NCBI GenBank assembly: GCA_022925895.1
Contig: JAKSYS010000264.1
Location: 1 to 64,000 of the forward strand
Length of the DNA: 64,000 nt
Origin: Fragilaria crotonensis
Lineage: Eukaryota > Bacillariophyta > Fragilariophyceae > Fragilariales > Fragilariaceae
Direction of reading: 5' to 3'
The notes beneath the pieces are model-generated. The model saw only the letters and a program-made list of their open reading frames with translations. It did no database searches and was not told the DNA's origin. Numbering within the stretch: the stretch's first letter is position 1; each line of letters starts with the position of its first letter. Both the position numbers and the translations under genes were made by a program. Below, piece by piece: positions 21,687 through 32,813 of the stretch.

Positions 21687-22985
21687 CTATGGAGTCGACT
21701 CATCATCTAAAACCCACCGGTTCTCCTCTGGGATATGTGCTTCTTTTTCGCGGGTAAAACCAGCCGACAGATTGAACAATGCTCGCAGCTCTTCTGCCGA
21801 CTTGCTCTTGATCATGATACTGATGGCGAGACATGCCAGGTCCATGAGTGGCTTAATGTCCATGTAATTTGCAGCACTGACTATTTCAAAGAGCATGGTC
21901 CGTTCCATGTTGCTGACGTATTCAAAGTAAAAGGGCTGCACCAGATCTTCAAGGTTGGACGACCTCATGGGCGTTACAATGGGAGTCATTTCTTCCGTCT
22001 GATAGTGTTCGCAGAATTCAATGATCTTGGTCATGACGGCTTCCCTAACTTTGGGAAGTTGGATCTCACGGTCTGCCCCGGTATCCTCAGCAAATTCATC
22101 GTCCTCGAGAGCCAGGTCGACGAGTTTGGACATTTTGGCCACATTGGCGTCGACCGTAAAACGGACTCCGTCGGAAGAAACCTAAAGGGGTTTCGCGTTT
22201 TGAGAAGGGGAGAAGCGTTGGTAGAATGTCGCAGAGATCATGAATTTTATGATGCAACAAGAGACGACGATGAACGAGGTGCGTCGACGAGAAGGACGGA
22301 TTGGGTGGGTTTTGTGTATGAGAGTGGGAGAGAGTGGTTAGAAACGACGCATTTGCAAACGCGAAAGAACGCCAACAACAACGCGGCACAGTCGCTAAAA
22401 TTCTTCCTGCCAACTTGTCTTTAAATCACTTTTCAAACATGGCAAATCGCGACGTACCAACGTGACAGTTCCTTCATCTGACTCCGTTATTGTTGAGCAA
22501 CGTCTTGGGTTTACAATTGAAACATTGAGTGGAACCGAACTGCGATTCTTATCAGTACGTTCGTCTTGACTTGTCGGCACTGTGAGCGATAGCGCTGCCG
22601 CAACCACAGAATTATCTTTCTCGGAGAATTTGGACGACGAACACCAGCCATTTCGCCGTGCAAAGTAGGCAATCACGATGCAAATCAGAATGTAAGATGA
22701 TAACATGATTCCTCGTTCCAAATTGTTACCCATCAACTTGAATGCCAACATGGCTGGAACAACAATTAGTATTGCCATTAACAGAACCTGCAGAGGGAGT
22801 GCCCACCTGCAGGTTCGCGTTCTGGCTGGAGAATCTTTGACGGCACTGCTAGCCTCGTTGACGTCCGCGACTTCCGGCAGCGCTTCTATGTCAAGGTCGT
22901 CGTCCGCGAGTGATTCATCCGGGCCTATAGCGGTCGTAACATCAGAATCGTCCGTGACCGTCAAGGTATCGTGATGCTTCGTCAT
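21687..22985 (-). CDS. SKP1 paralogue with N-terminal two-TM membrane domain
   Basis: SKP1 links F-box proteins to cullin-1 in SCF ubiquitin ligases. Exon 2 (22181-21687) encodes the SKP1 fold: VRFTVDANVAKMSKLV, an acidic loop, EFCEHYQTEEMTPI, MLFEIVSAANYMDIKPLMDL, then the F-box-binding end KSAEELRALFNLSAGFT and EENRW. A 276-nt intron (22182-22457, GTACGT to TTTAG) joins exon 1 (22985-22458), 176 codons in frame with the SKP1 start strand (ESDEGTVTL). Exon 1 begins MTKHHDTLTV and contains two hydrophobic segments, about residues 61-84 and 93-109, plus a polar linker. The codon matching the start Met of the neighbouring paralogue is ACG instead of ATG, so the upstream frame appears to supply the start. 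The protein would be about 340 residues and membrane-anchored. Chance joining of a separate frame is the main alternative. Confidence 0.72.
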
Positions 22986-24431
22986 CGTTCTTGTGAAATA
23001 TATAAAGTTGATGGTTCGCTGGTATAGACTGTTGTACCAAATGTTAAGAACGAGCACATGCTCGTGAGCGCGTGACATGCAAAGCCGAAACGCGAACGAA
23101 ATGAATGCTAGTAGCACATCAACATCAGAATGCTCATACGGAGTCCTACAGTACTGATATTACCAGGAGTATCGAGTACTATCGTTTGTACTGTAGCATG
23201 AATATGATCGGATATCGAATATGTACATGCACGTCGATGCTTTACATCATCCCCGCTCTCATGCACGTACACCCTACGAAAGAACACGTGTCTGCGGTTA
23301 TCTGGGCGTTTCTATGAACTTTTGACGTTTTGAATTGGACCAAGTGCCCAGCACAGATTTGCTCAACCAAATCCATTACCAAATCCATTACACTTCCGCT
23401 GGTCTACTACCGGTAGTAGTAGAGCAATATCACCAGCGGTACCACGGACACTAAGTTGCTAAGTTGGTGCCTTGCATTCTCAACAGAATATCGGATGGCC
23501 TCATTTGCTGCACGGATTTCTAGCGACTGCCTGGCAGCGTGATCTCACTGCCATCAACATGATGCAACCAACCTAGTAACCGGAAAACCCACGCGGCCAT
23601 CACTGAATCCAAACTGCTGAGCCTGTGAGCACTAGTACATCTTTTCAGAAGGACCTTGTGGCTTGGATGAAATGATGCACTTGCTTGATAAGGAAATGGA
23701 CAAGGCCGGCACACAAGTTTACTCCGCAGAAGCTGTTGAGCTCCATCATTCTCACTCAGATCCACAACTCCTCGAGAAATAGGACCGCCTCGAGAAATAG
23801 GATCGACATTAGTACTGCAAAGTGTCACCCTGGACAACCTTCTGAAGAGCCAACCATCCCTGCTAGTACTAAGAAGGAGATTGCTTCACTGCCTACGAAC
23901 CGCTATAGCATACGTGCTCTGAAGCTGGCAGTAGTTGTTCTTGAGAACAAGGAATGAAACATTAACGAAAGCCACATGGGTCATACTTTTCTTGAGAAGA
24001 GCAAAGCTTGGAATACCTAGCAATCAATGAAACCAGTAGCATAGGTACTATTGAGCTCCTGCTGTGTGGTGACCATCATGTCAACAAAATTGGGGAAATA
24101 GTACTAGGACTGTTGGATTCAGAGAGACAAAGGGAATATAATTCACAAAACCTCAAAGCACACTCATCAATTAGTCGCTAGGACAACTGTTCCTCCCCTC
24201 CCCAGTTGCACGCCAACAGCATGTTGAGTAGAGATAACAGGCATAATCCTTAATGCCATTTTTGTTGAAGACACGACAGGGATCAGTATCGTGGTTGTCG
24301 TCCTACGGGACTTTTAAAAGCCTTTCTCTTGATTTTGCAGTCCTTCCTCAATGCTTTATCAATAGCATGGAAATATGCATGGTTGCTGCTGGAAGCTGAG
24401 GCCAGCATGGATGTATGATTTTGCCCCCAAG
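22986..24431. other. Intergenic region between the SKP1 paralogues
   Basis: About 1.45 kb. A GTAC/AGTACT cluster (23140-23210) lies just upstream of the membrane-SKP1 start. A CTACCGGTAG palindrome is at 23407-23416. I searched both strands for a last exon for the second SKP1 gene (an EFTPEEE-like peptide) and saw none. Confidence 0.45.
23407..23416. repeat. CTACCGGTAG palindrome, copy 1 of 4
   Basis: Perfect 10-bp palindrome; the same decamer recurs at 30291, 49794 and 52313, always outside genes. Confidence 0.6.
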
Positions 24432-25419
24432 TTATGAATGGCTGTCACTAGGAGAATCATCCCGGCTAACAAAAATGTTCCCCACTACAACCCTCTTTTT
24501 TGATTGCAGATTGTGTTCAAACAGTATGAGTAATGGAATAGCTATCAGACACATTGAGAACGCAGACTGGACTGCATTTAACTGCTGTTTGCGATTGTCT
24601 GCATCTGGCATTGTAAAGATGATGCCTGCGGGTGGGTTACTGCGTAGCTCTTCCGCGGACTTGCCCTTGATCATGATACTGACGGCGAGACATGCCAGGT
24701 CCAAGAGTGGCTTAATGTCCATGAAATTGGCGGCAGTGACTAACTCGAAGAGCATGTTCTGGTCCAATTTGACGAATTCAGCATAAAAGGGTTGCACCAT
24801 ATCTTCAATTTTGGACGATTTGAGAGGAGTGGCAATGGGTGTCATTTCTTCCGTCTGGTAGTGTTCGCAGTATTCAATGACCTTAGCGAGGACGGTCGAT
24901 TTAACGTTTGGAAGCTGGATCTCGTGGTCTTCACCGTCATCTTCGCCGTCGACTGTGTCCTCGACAATTTTGGACATTTTTGCCACATTGGCATCGACAG
25001 TAAAGCTGACTCCTTCTTTGGATATCTAAATTTTCGTAGCATTGTAAATTGTCGTTTGTGTCATGAATTTGTTATGAAAGATGACGCACGTCGTGCGATG
25101 GAATTGGTTGAGAGCCTTGGGAAGATGACAATGACCACGCAGCTGCATACAAGCGACGGCGACAGCGATTGCATCAAACGAGAGCAGCGAAACAGCAACA
25201 GCAATGTCAAATCCAGAACGAAGCGAACGTTTGTTTCCGCATCCGCTTCGAAGAGAACAGGACGTAGAACATGGAATGACATGGATCACTCAGGACTTCT
25301 GACACGATTTACATTTACAATTCCACAAGTCACAAATCAAAGCCTGCTTCGGTCAATTTACTCTAGAACGGCGCAAGACATTGACTCACCAACGTGACTT
25401 TGCCTTCATCTGAGTCCAT
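24432..25419 (-). CDS. SKP1: SKP1 paralogue with divergent C-terminus
   Basis: Exon 1 (25419-25390) encodes ten residues, MDSDEGKVTL. A 364-nt intron (25026-25389, GTGAGT to TTTAG) leads to exon 2 from 25025, starting ISKEGVSFTVDANVAKMSKI. The BTB/POZ-like SKP1 core is complete (IEYCEHYQTEEMTPI, MLFELVTAANFMDIKPLLDL, SIMIKGKSAEELR). Directly after EELR the sequence leaves the family: the normal F-box-binding end (ALFNxxxxFTPEEE...ENRW) is replaced by about 70 unrelated residues including a hydrophobic stretch, MCLIAIPLLILF. A weak donor (GTAACC) sits exactly at this point, so a distant last exon is possible, but none is visible in the next 900 bp. It is either a truncated copy unable to bind F-boxes normally, or an incomplete gene model. 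Confidence 0.75.
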
Positions 25420-25937
25420 GGTTCTTGCTTGTCGTCAAGTCCTTGTGTGAGTGGAAGAACGAGTAGGATGTGGGATGCTTGGGTTGAGAGTTGAGAGTAC
25501 AGCCAACATCCAAGGTGTACATGTATGGATACATATACTGTGGACTCTGGACCGACGAACAACCGAAGTTCTGCGTGCAAAATGTCGGTGCAGGCCTACT
25601 AATGAATTGTGTGTATTGTACTGTATCCTACAAGTACACAAGACACAAGAGTATTCAAGTTCATATATGGGTAGCTATCCCGTTGCATCCACCATCTGCA
25701 TATATCATAGTCCGTCCACGTTCCACGTCCCAGGCAACAGTAGCCAGTAACGGAGTACTTGTACTCAGTACCTGAAAATCCCTACGAGTAGGTTTGGTAG
25801 CCTTCGTGCCTTGAACAAACACTGGCTTCCCTTCGCGGCTTCACCTGAATCCTGTGAACGGTGAATCTGTGGCACTTTCTATGGATTAGGTCAAAACTGC
25901 CGAAGGGGTCATCAGTCTACCGATCGATTTCTCATTC
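25420..25937. promoter_or_regulatory. Divergent promoter region with GTAC motifs
   Basis: 518 bp between the SKP1 paralogue (minus) and the acyl-CoA synthetase (plus). Five GTAC motifs lie at about 25618-25775, three of them within 20 bp near 25755. No gene seen. Confidence 0.4.
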
Positions 25938-28098
25938 ATGTCATCATCACCATCTTCCGCTTCCAAGCGCAACGACCATGTTGAGGACAATGTCACAAAC
26001 GAATGGTCTGTCGTCGTCCCAAACACGGAACGACACGATCGCGGAGCCATTCGTCGATGTTACGATCCTCTCGTTCATCCCGAGTTGGGATCCGACGGCG
26101 TCCGCACCTTGTACGAAGGAATACGACGGGGTGCCGAACTCAATCCATTAGGACCCTGCCTTGGATTCCGATGCATGTCGACCAACGGATTTCCAACACC
26201 ATACATTTACTCGAGCTACACCGAGGTCTTGGCACGAGTCAATGCCTTTGCCGCGGGGTTGGACGAACTCAATCTGGTGTGTGCCAACCACGATGGCATG
26301 AAAATTCTTTGTTTGTACATGAGAAACTGCATGGAATGGACATTGGCGGAGCATGCGGCCTACACGGTCGGTGCCATTACTGCACCGCTTTATGATACCT
26401 TGGGTCCAGATACGGTACACTTCATTTTGAATCAAACATCTTCCAAAACTGTGGTTTGTACTCGCGCCGAACTTCAAGCTGTTTGTGCCGCAAAGAAGGA
26501 GGATTGTCCCTCTTTTGAATACGTTGTTCTTGTGGATGGTGTCGTCCCCGAAGCAAAGGCAATGGCGGAACAAGTAGGATTGCACGTTTTGAGTTTTGCA
26601 CACGTTGAGGCTGCAGGAGCGCAACGTATCACAACTCGTGGACATAAGCACACCGCCGTCTCCCAAGGATGTCGCAACCTTATGCTATACCTCTGGTACC
26701 ACTGGAAATCGAAGGCGCATTGCTCAGTCATGAGAACTTTGTCTCCACAATGGCCGGTATGAGGATTGTCTTCCAGCCAGAACCCTACGATCGGCACTTA
26801 TCCTATTTGCCTCTGGCGCACATCTTTGAACGCGTCGTGGCGAACCAGATACTCGCAGCTGGCGCATCGATTGCATTTTATCGAGGCGACCCAAAGTTCT
26901 TGATTGAAGATCTTCAAGCCTGTCGGCCAACCACATTGCCTGTGGCACCCCGAGTCCTCAACAAGATTCATGATAAAATTATTGCCGGCATGACCGCTGC
27001 TGGAGGCATGAAACTCAAGTTATTCAAGGCAGCACTGGCCGCCAAAACTCAAGGCTTGGCGCGCGGTCATTTGACGCACGCCCTCTACGATCGGTTGATT
27101 TTAACAAAATCAAGGCCGCCTTGGGTCTCGATCACATTCGGTTCATGGTGTCCGGCAGTGCACCTCTCAGCAAACCCGTCATGACATTTTTCCGATGTCT
27201 GTTGGGTGTTCCTGTTGTGGAAGGATACGGACAAACAGAAGGGACGGCGGCTGCAACCATTTCGCATCCCGACGACATTCGAACTGTCGGACACGTGGGA
27301 GGCCTACTGGCGCGACGGAAATTTGTTTGTACAACGTGCCCGAGATGGGATACATGGGCACCGATACGGATCATCGAGGACAGCCCTGTCAAGGAAGAGG
27401 AGAGATTTGTGTGCGAGGACCCAATGTGTTCTTGGGATACTATCAGGAGGAGAAAACGAGAGAGACAATTGATGAGGAAGGGTGGTTGCACAGCGGTGAT
27501 ATTGGATTGTGGACGCTACAGGGGCAGCTGCAGATTATTGATCGAAAGAAGAATATCTTCAAACTGTCAATTGGAGGTGAGTCTTGGTTTATCTATTGTG
27601 CTAATCTGTTACCTGCACTCTTCGTTGCTAATTCCCGACTGATTTGAAAACATGATCTACCTAGAATACGTTGCTCCGGAAAAGATTGAAAATATCCTTT
27701 CCGCGTCGCTCCTAATCGGCCAATGCTTCGTTTACGGTGATTCTTTCCAAAATTGCGTTGTCGCAATTGTTGTCCCCGACGAAGAACCCGTCCGTCACTG
27801 GGCCATCACCAACGCTCCAGAGTTGGCCGCTCCGGCCATGTCATTCCGTGAAGTTTGCCAGTCACAGGACCTCAAGGCTGCCATTTTGGCAGACATTCAA
27901 AAGCTATCACGAGAACATGGACTGCAGGGATTTGAAGTCGTCAAGGACATCTATTTGGAAAGTGAGCTCTTTAGCCCTGACAACGATTTGGTGACGCCCA
28001 CCTTTAAGCTGAAGCGAAACTTATTGCGCGATCGGTACCAGAATGAAATTGATGCCATGTATAATCAAATGTCCGCAGCTCTGCAGAGTAAGCTTTAG
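25938..28098 (+). CDS. Long-chain acyl-CoA synthetase, frameshifted in this assembly
   Basis: Activates long-chain fatty acids to acyl-CoA with ATP, through an acyl-AMP, for lipid synthesis or beta-oxidation. ATG 25938 opens a frame with family motifs in order: PLYDTLGPDTVHFILNQT, the AMP-binding P-loop YTSGTTG (near 26685), LSYLPLAHIFERV, GYGQTEG (near 27225), the GDIG...DRKKNIFKLS hinge (near 27555) and, after an 88-nt intron (27577-27664), EYVAPEKIE. The length of about 690 residues suits a full enzyme. However, these motifs lie in three frames: about five single-base losses occur between 26635 and 27310, all at or beside short runs (for example AATCGAAGGCGC where CCG AAG GGC is expected). 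Conservation in every piece suggests sequencing error rather than decay. No targeting peptide is obvious. Confidence 0.85.
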
Positions 28099-29200
28099 TG
28101 AGATATTGATGGCGGTAAGTTAAGAATATTGGGACTATTAGGACTTGATGAAGGTTGCTGTGGCAAGGGGGGGTCGTAACTCATAGCGGTAACCGCATCC
28201 AGAAACTCACGTGTTACCTTCTAGCATGATGCCCGCATCTATCCATCCGCTCTGTTCTTAGGTTATTTGCCGGTCTCCTCCGAGCATGGTTTCTTGTCTC
28301 TAAAAATTAGGCTGCAAAAGCATCACTTTAGTTCCAGCGAGTCATTACGCACATTTTTCCACTACAACATCAATGCGTCTCCAACGTTGGAAACATTTAA
28401 TGCCATCTAAATCAGGACCCTGCCAGCGCTGATGATTCCAATGCCAAAGTAGCTGCCTGCCCATAAACGTTGGAGTTCAGTTTGTTAGCCTGGATGTTGG
28501 GTTTCCGAGTTTCGGAATCTGTTGTTCTATCTCTTCTATCATACTGGTATATATCTGCTCCGCGTACCGGTATGTAGTATGTATACTCTACAACGGTCGA
28601 TACGGTACTGGAGTATGAAACTCGGACATACCATGTCTATACTGTACCCCATGTACTGTGCACTCGAGTACTGCACTGCGCGACATTAGAGAAATGCAGT
28701 ACAAAATACTCGTACTTGTACCATGGTACACAAGAACCTGGTACTAGTACTGAATTACAAGTACTCCACCGCATTCGAGAAATGGAGTACTGGTGTACTG
28801 GTACTTGTACCGTACTACGAGTATGTGCGATTTGAGCATGTTGAGGCGATGATAACATTTATGACAGGCGCGTAGGAGCGTATCGCATACTACAGTACGA
28901 TGATAATCCGAGTAGACTCTACTAGTGGTACCGGTACATGTGACGGTGGTATTATCATGTACCGTATGATATGATATCTTACTCGATGTGTCACTCCATC
29001 TGAGCAGTTTCGGATTCAACCTACCTTCGTCTCCAACACAAACCAAAAGGCAAAAGTCCAGCCCACCAGCAGAGTATTGCTTTAAAGTAACAGACACGAC
29101 GCATTGCAATTAACTTAAGAGATCGAAAGAGCAGTCAACGATTCCGGAAGGTCAACAAGCAGCAAAAGATTCTGAAAGACTGAAATTCACGTCAAAAGCG
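28099..29200. promoter_or_regulatory. GTAC-rich island upstream of the TM-protein gene
   Basis: A 1.1-kb gene-free region. Between 28565 and 28975 I count about 21 GTAC tetramers where roughly 1.6 would be expected by chance. They occur as AGTACT, GGTACC, TTGTAC and runs such as GTACTTGTACCGTACTACG. The island ends about 225 bp upstream of the next start codon. Confidence 0.5.
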
Positions 29201-30109
29201 ATGACATTGTTATCCGAGTGCGGATTAACTCTGCTATTCATTCTTGCTTGTACTGTTGGAGCTCAAGCCTGCAATGTTGATCAAAATGGGTTAATCGGGT
29301 CGGATTCTGGCATTGCTGTTCCAGTGTCTTTCCAGTATGATCTCACAGTTGCCAGTGGTACCAACCAAGAAATTGTTGTCTCAGAGATAATTCCGGACCT
29401 CGAGACATCCTTTGCAGAAACACTTGCCAGCAGTCTTATATCGGCTTGTGCTGGTGCAGGGGTAACCACTCCGAGCTCTGTAAGCATTATGGGTTTCGAG
29501 ACTGCACCCACGGACACGATCCTCGCGGGGGCAAGCTGCGCGGCAGCATCGCCGGAGTGCTTCAAAGTAAAGAGCGACATGTCGGTTTACGTGAAGGAGA
29601 GCGAAACTGGTGTGCTTGAGATTGTGGGGCTCACATTGCTGTCAAATGTCCTGGGGAAGAAGTACACCTCTGAAACTGTGCATCCCGATTTGGTGGCTAT
29701 CACGGTGAATGCCACTTCGTTTCAAAAGGTGACGCTGCCCCCGAGCACCCCAGCGCCAATTCCGCCTTTGATATTGAATCTCCCAGTCAAAACTGCCGCA
29801 CCACTTCCTCCCACAACGCTCACAGACGAATCCTCACCAGTCGCACCAAACGCTGACAGCATCTCATCGCCTGTGGGAGAGTCTGTTGAACAACCAGTTG
29901 AAAGTCCAGAGCCGGCAGGTGGCGGAAATGGTAGCGTGTTTGTTATATTGGGCATTGTGTTGGCATTCGTTCTTCTGGGCGCCGGAGGTTTCATGTACTA
30001 CCGACGCCGGTTTAAGAAGAAGCCCAGAAAAGGTGGGAAGAAGAATGGAGATGACAGTGACGACGATAGTTACATCGACGAGGAGGACGATGACTCTGAC
30101 TCTGACTAA
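29201..30109 (+). CDS. Type I membrane protein, unknown ectodomain
   Basis: A 302-residue protein, intact in one frame. It has a signal peptide (LTLLFILACTVGAQA), an ectodomain of about 150 residues with a few cysteines (NVDQNGLIGSDSG; AGASCAAASPECF), and a Pro/Thr/Ser-rich stalk (about residues 180-240). A single TM helix (VFVILGIVLAFVLLGAGGF) is followed by a strongly basic stop-transfer patch (RRRFKKKPRKGGKK) and an acidic Asp/Ser tail. The layout suggests a cell-surface or secretory-pathway receptor or adhesion protein with the N-terminus outside. I do not recognise the ectodomain. A diverged relative lies directly downstream (30808-31710), so this is a small tandem family. A GTAC-dense island precedes it. 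Confidence 0.8.
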   Translation: MTLLSECGLTLLFILACTVGAQACNVDQNGLIGSDSGIAVPVSFQYDLTVASGTNQEIVVSEIIPDLETSFAETLASSLISACAGAGVTTPSSVSIMGFETAPTDTILAGASCAAASPECFKVKSDMSVYVKESETGVLEIVGLTLLSNVLGKKYTSETVHPDLVAITVNATSFQKVTLPPSTPAPIPPLILNLPVKTAAPLPPTTLTDESSPVAPNADSISSPVGESVEQPVESPEPAGGGNGSVFVILGIVLAFVLLGAGGFMYYRRRFKKKPRKGGKKNGDDSDDDSYIDEEDDDSDSD

Positions 30110-30807
30110 CTTGGGAGGCTGGAACCCTTACTTTCTTTGCATAGTAAAACAAGAGCTGTGTCGGACTTAATTCTGCTGATCACGACTACAACTTTCTATC
30201 GAGGACTAAAACCCAGTCTGCGCAATGTATTCAAATGACTCGCACAGGTGTAGTCGCAACGTCCCATCGGAACAATCTTTGCAATAGGAGCTACCGGTAG
30301 GTGTTCTTAGCGACGGACGTCACGAGGCGACTCTTTACTGCCAGAACAAGCAGTATGTGAACTCGATCAGGTGATAACTTGCGGATGTACTTCATGCTTC
30401 ATCTGCTGTCCCCTCTAGTAGCTAGCTCTACTAGTAGACTCTAGACTACAGTACAAGTACCTGGTACTCGAGCACGTGTGTCCCCGTGGTCAAGGGTCAG
30501 TCACTCTAGAGAGCGCGACAGTAAATATACCTCCTACGGACTTCCCTGTACGTTGGATATTTCTGGGTCCCGCGCAGTGAGGAATCGATTTCAACAACTC
30601 CAACCCAGCACGGGACGTAGGATACGTATTTTCACACAGTTCGCTACCGCACTTGCACGAGAGTGTAGATACTATCACATACATCTTGATCATCTACCAA
30701 TCCTTCGATCGAGTGTAGAGCGAGCGACAACCTCATTTCACTTAAGTGGTCGTTCATTTGATAATAATCAGGAAAGAGATATTAGATTTTCGAACAGCAG
30801 GCCTGTC
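30110..30807. promoter_or_regulatory. Spacer between the two TM-protein paralogues
   Basis: About 700 bp. It contains a CTACCGGTAG palindrome at 30291 and a short GTAC cluster at about 30450-30470. No gene found. Confidence 0.35.
30291..30300. repeat. CTACCGGTAG palindrome, copy 2 of 4
   Basis: Perfect 10-bp palindrome, here within AGCTACCGGTAGGT. Confidence 0.6.
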
Positions 30808-31710
30808 ATGTTGGTGTCACCAAATTGAATCTTTTGACCGCCTTTGCCCTCGGCTATTGCATCGCCACCTCATTCATTGGTGTACGCTGTGACGTCCAAG
30901 GCTCTTGCACAATTAATGATAAAGGATTCATCGGGGCCGATCTGGCTCCATCGTGTTCGTCGCCTTTGAGTACGATCTCCATGTGGAGGGTGGAAATCCC
31001 AAAACAAGATTGTCAATGGGGTACTACCGGACATTGAGAAGTTCATTGCGACTGACATCAGTCCCTTCATTGCCGAATGCGCTCCTCCTGAAGCTGATAC
31101 CAGTACGTACGCTGACATTGTTGGAATTGAAACCTACCCAAGGATGTCATCACCGCCGATTCTTGCCAATCGGCATCCAGTTTGAATCAAGAATGCTTCC
31201 GTGTGCACAGTGAAATGACCTTTACGTTTCCGAGACGGGACGCGATGTGGAGACGGTAGTTTGGCTTGCTGTATTGCGATCCATCACGAATCAAGATCCG
31301 GCTTCGTGGGCTGTCATCAATCCAATGATTCGAAATGTAGAAGTGGATGAGACTCGTGGGTGGAGCCCCAGGCGCCTGGTGCAACTGCCGATGTGGATCG
31401 TATCAATATCTTGGAGGCTGCCGAGGCCTTGAGGGGGAAGGAGAGGAGGTATTCTAGGCTTTTTGATTCCATCTACAACAACAAAGTGCTTTTTGGTGGT
31501 TAATTGCTGGAATCAGCGCTTGTGCTCATCCTAATCGTCGTTCCTGGTGTTCTGGTACAAGACACACAAGGAGGGAAAGACCCTTCCGAGGGCTGCACCG
31601 GTTGCTGCGATAATTGCAAATTAAACTGCACGTCTTGTTGGGACAAGTGCAAACTGAACTGCCAGAAATGTACCGACACCGTTTGCTGTTGTTTCAAGTC
31701 CAATAAGTAG
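30808..31710 (+). pseudogene. Frameshifted paralogue of the upstream TM protein, Cys-rich tail
   Basis: A diverged relative of the 29201 gene in the same order: signal-like start (LLTAFALGYCIATSF), CTINDKGFIGAD (compare CNVDQNGLIGSD), FVAFEYDLHVEGGN, LPDIEKFIATDISPFIAEC, DIVGIETYP, and NQECFRVHSEMT (compare SPECFKVKSDMS). The pieces lie in different frames, with at least four single-base shifts, the first within seven codons of ATG 30808. After a hydrophobic segment (SALVLILIVVPGVLV) the last frame ends with a compact cysteine cluster containing CKLNC twice, unlike the acidic tail of the neighbour. Because nearby single-copy genes show the same kind of shift, this may be a live gene with sequence errors rather than a true pseudogene. 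Confidence 0.55.
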
Positions 31711-31932
31711 GAGATGGCAGGTAAAGCAAAATCTGCACGAATAGTTTGGAAATATGGTCGTGATTTTCATGATAAAGATATTAACGTGCTTTCATACGGC
31801 AAGCCGGAAGTTGAAGGAGCTGCACCACTGAACACGCTGCCTCATGTAGTAGTGTAGATGATGAGCTATCTGGTACCTAATCAAGGAGACTTGTGCGAAC
31901 AAGTATCAAAGTAATCTAAGAACACGCCTCAT
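31711..31932. other. Tail-to-tail spacer
   Basis: 222 bp between convergent 3' ends, with a single GTAC. Nothing else seen. Confidence 0.4.
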
Positions 31933-32813
31933 TTATTTATTTGTCGCGGCAAAACTCATTTCCATCTCCTCTCCATTATCGTCATTGTCGTCCAACAAAC
32001 CACGGGTCTCATTGGCCGCTGCAGTATTCTCGGAGACACCAGCACGGGACGTCGTAGTCGAGTTTCCAGCCGCGAGTGGCCAGGTTATTGACTCCGGTGT
32101 TCCACTGAGCGGCAAGGAGCTGCAGCGTTTCTGGCGTCTTGTCCCATTCTGTGACGAGACGACGAGAAGGGTGAGTTGTGATGGCAGAACAACATGAGTA
32201 ACGACAGGAGTTTGCCCAACAATGAGTAATGAGTCATGAGTCACTTACCTGAAATGTGTTCAATGATTGGTGGAGGTTGATTTGCGTTCGTTTTGGGGGC
32301 GGCGGGTCGCGACATGGTGCTTCCTCGCGGTATTCCTGACTGTTGTCGACGAGCATTTGCCAAATGAGCAAACTCTGGATTATTGGCCAGCTCTTGCGAG
32401 AAAAGTTCATCTTGCAACATTCGAGCCAGAGCCTGTCTTGATCCATGACACTAGAAGGACTCGCAGACGATGGTTGATAGCCAGGAACGCGCAAAAGTCC
32501 GGCGGCAACTCGGTTGGCAACCTCGTCCCGAGCGTTGCTGAAGTTGTCGTTGGAGATGTTGTTGTTCGTCTGTTTGTCGGTCTTGTGCTGCCATTGACGT
32601 GCCAATTCCGAATCACGTGCCTCATTGGCCTTGCCACTCTTCAAATTGGTAACAAGCAGCGACGGAGCTTGATCTCCATGTGCCAAAATTGCTTCCACCG
32701 TGTTTTCCATGTGACCCTGAAAATGACGCAAGATCAAATCTAAATGCTCGATCCCAGGGAGCACCGAACATGGATTCCAGAGTCGACAGGGCTTCTTCGT
32801 AGGTGATCGACAT
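31933..32813 (-). CDS. CUE-domain protein, frameshifted in this assembly
   Basis: CUE domains bind ubiquitin. ATG 32813 opens with MSITYEEALSTLESMF, continuing (after one apparent extra C in CCC near 32757) as GIEHLDLILRHFQGHMENTV and EAILAHG, the usual three-helix CUE pattern with the methionine-phenylalanine and leucine-leucine-type contacts. A second region, ARMLQDELFSQELANNPEF, resembles the helix after the CUE domain in CUEDC-type proteins; it needs another one-base correction near 32435. A 100-nt intron (32149-32248, GTAAGT to CACAG) leads to exon 2 with WDKTPETLQLLAAQW and an acidic end (GLLDDNDDNGEEME), where a third shift is needed. Total about 260 residues. Likely soluble and linked to ubiquitin handling; partner unknown. 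Confidence 0.65.

Noticed and set aside
31504-31710. The 68-codon cysteine-rich frame as a stand-alone small gene
   Set aside because: It starts at TTG with no ATG, and its hydrophobic start aligns with the TM segment of the upstream paralogue, so it is better taken as that gene's tail.
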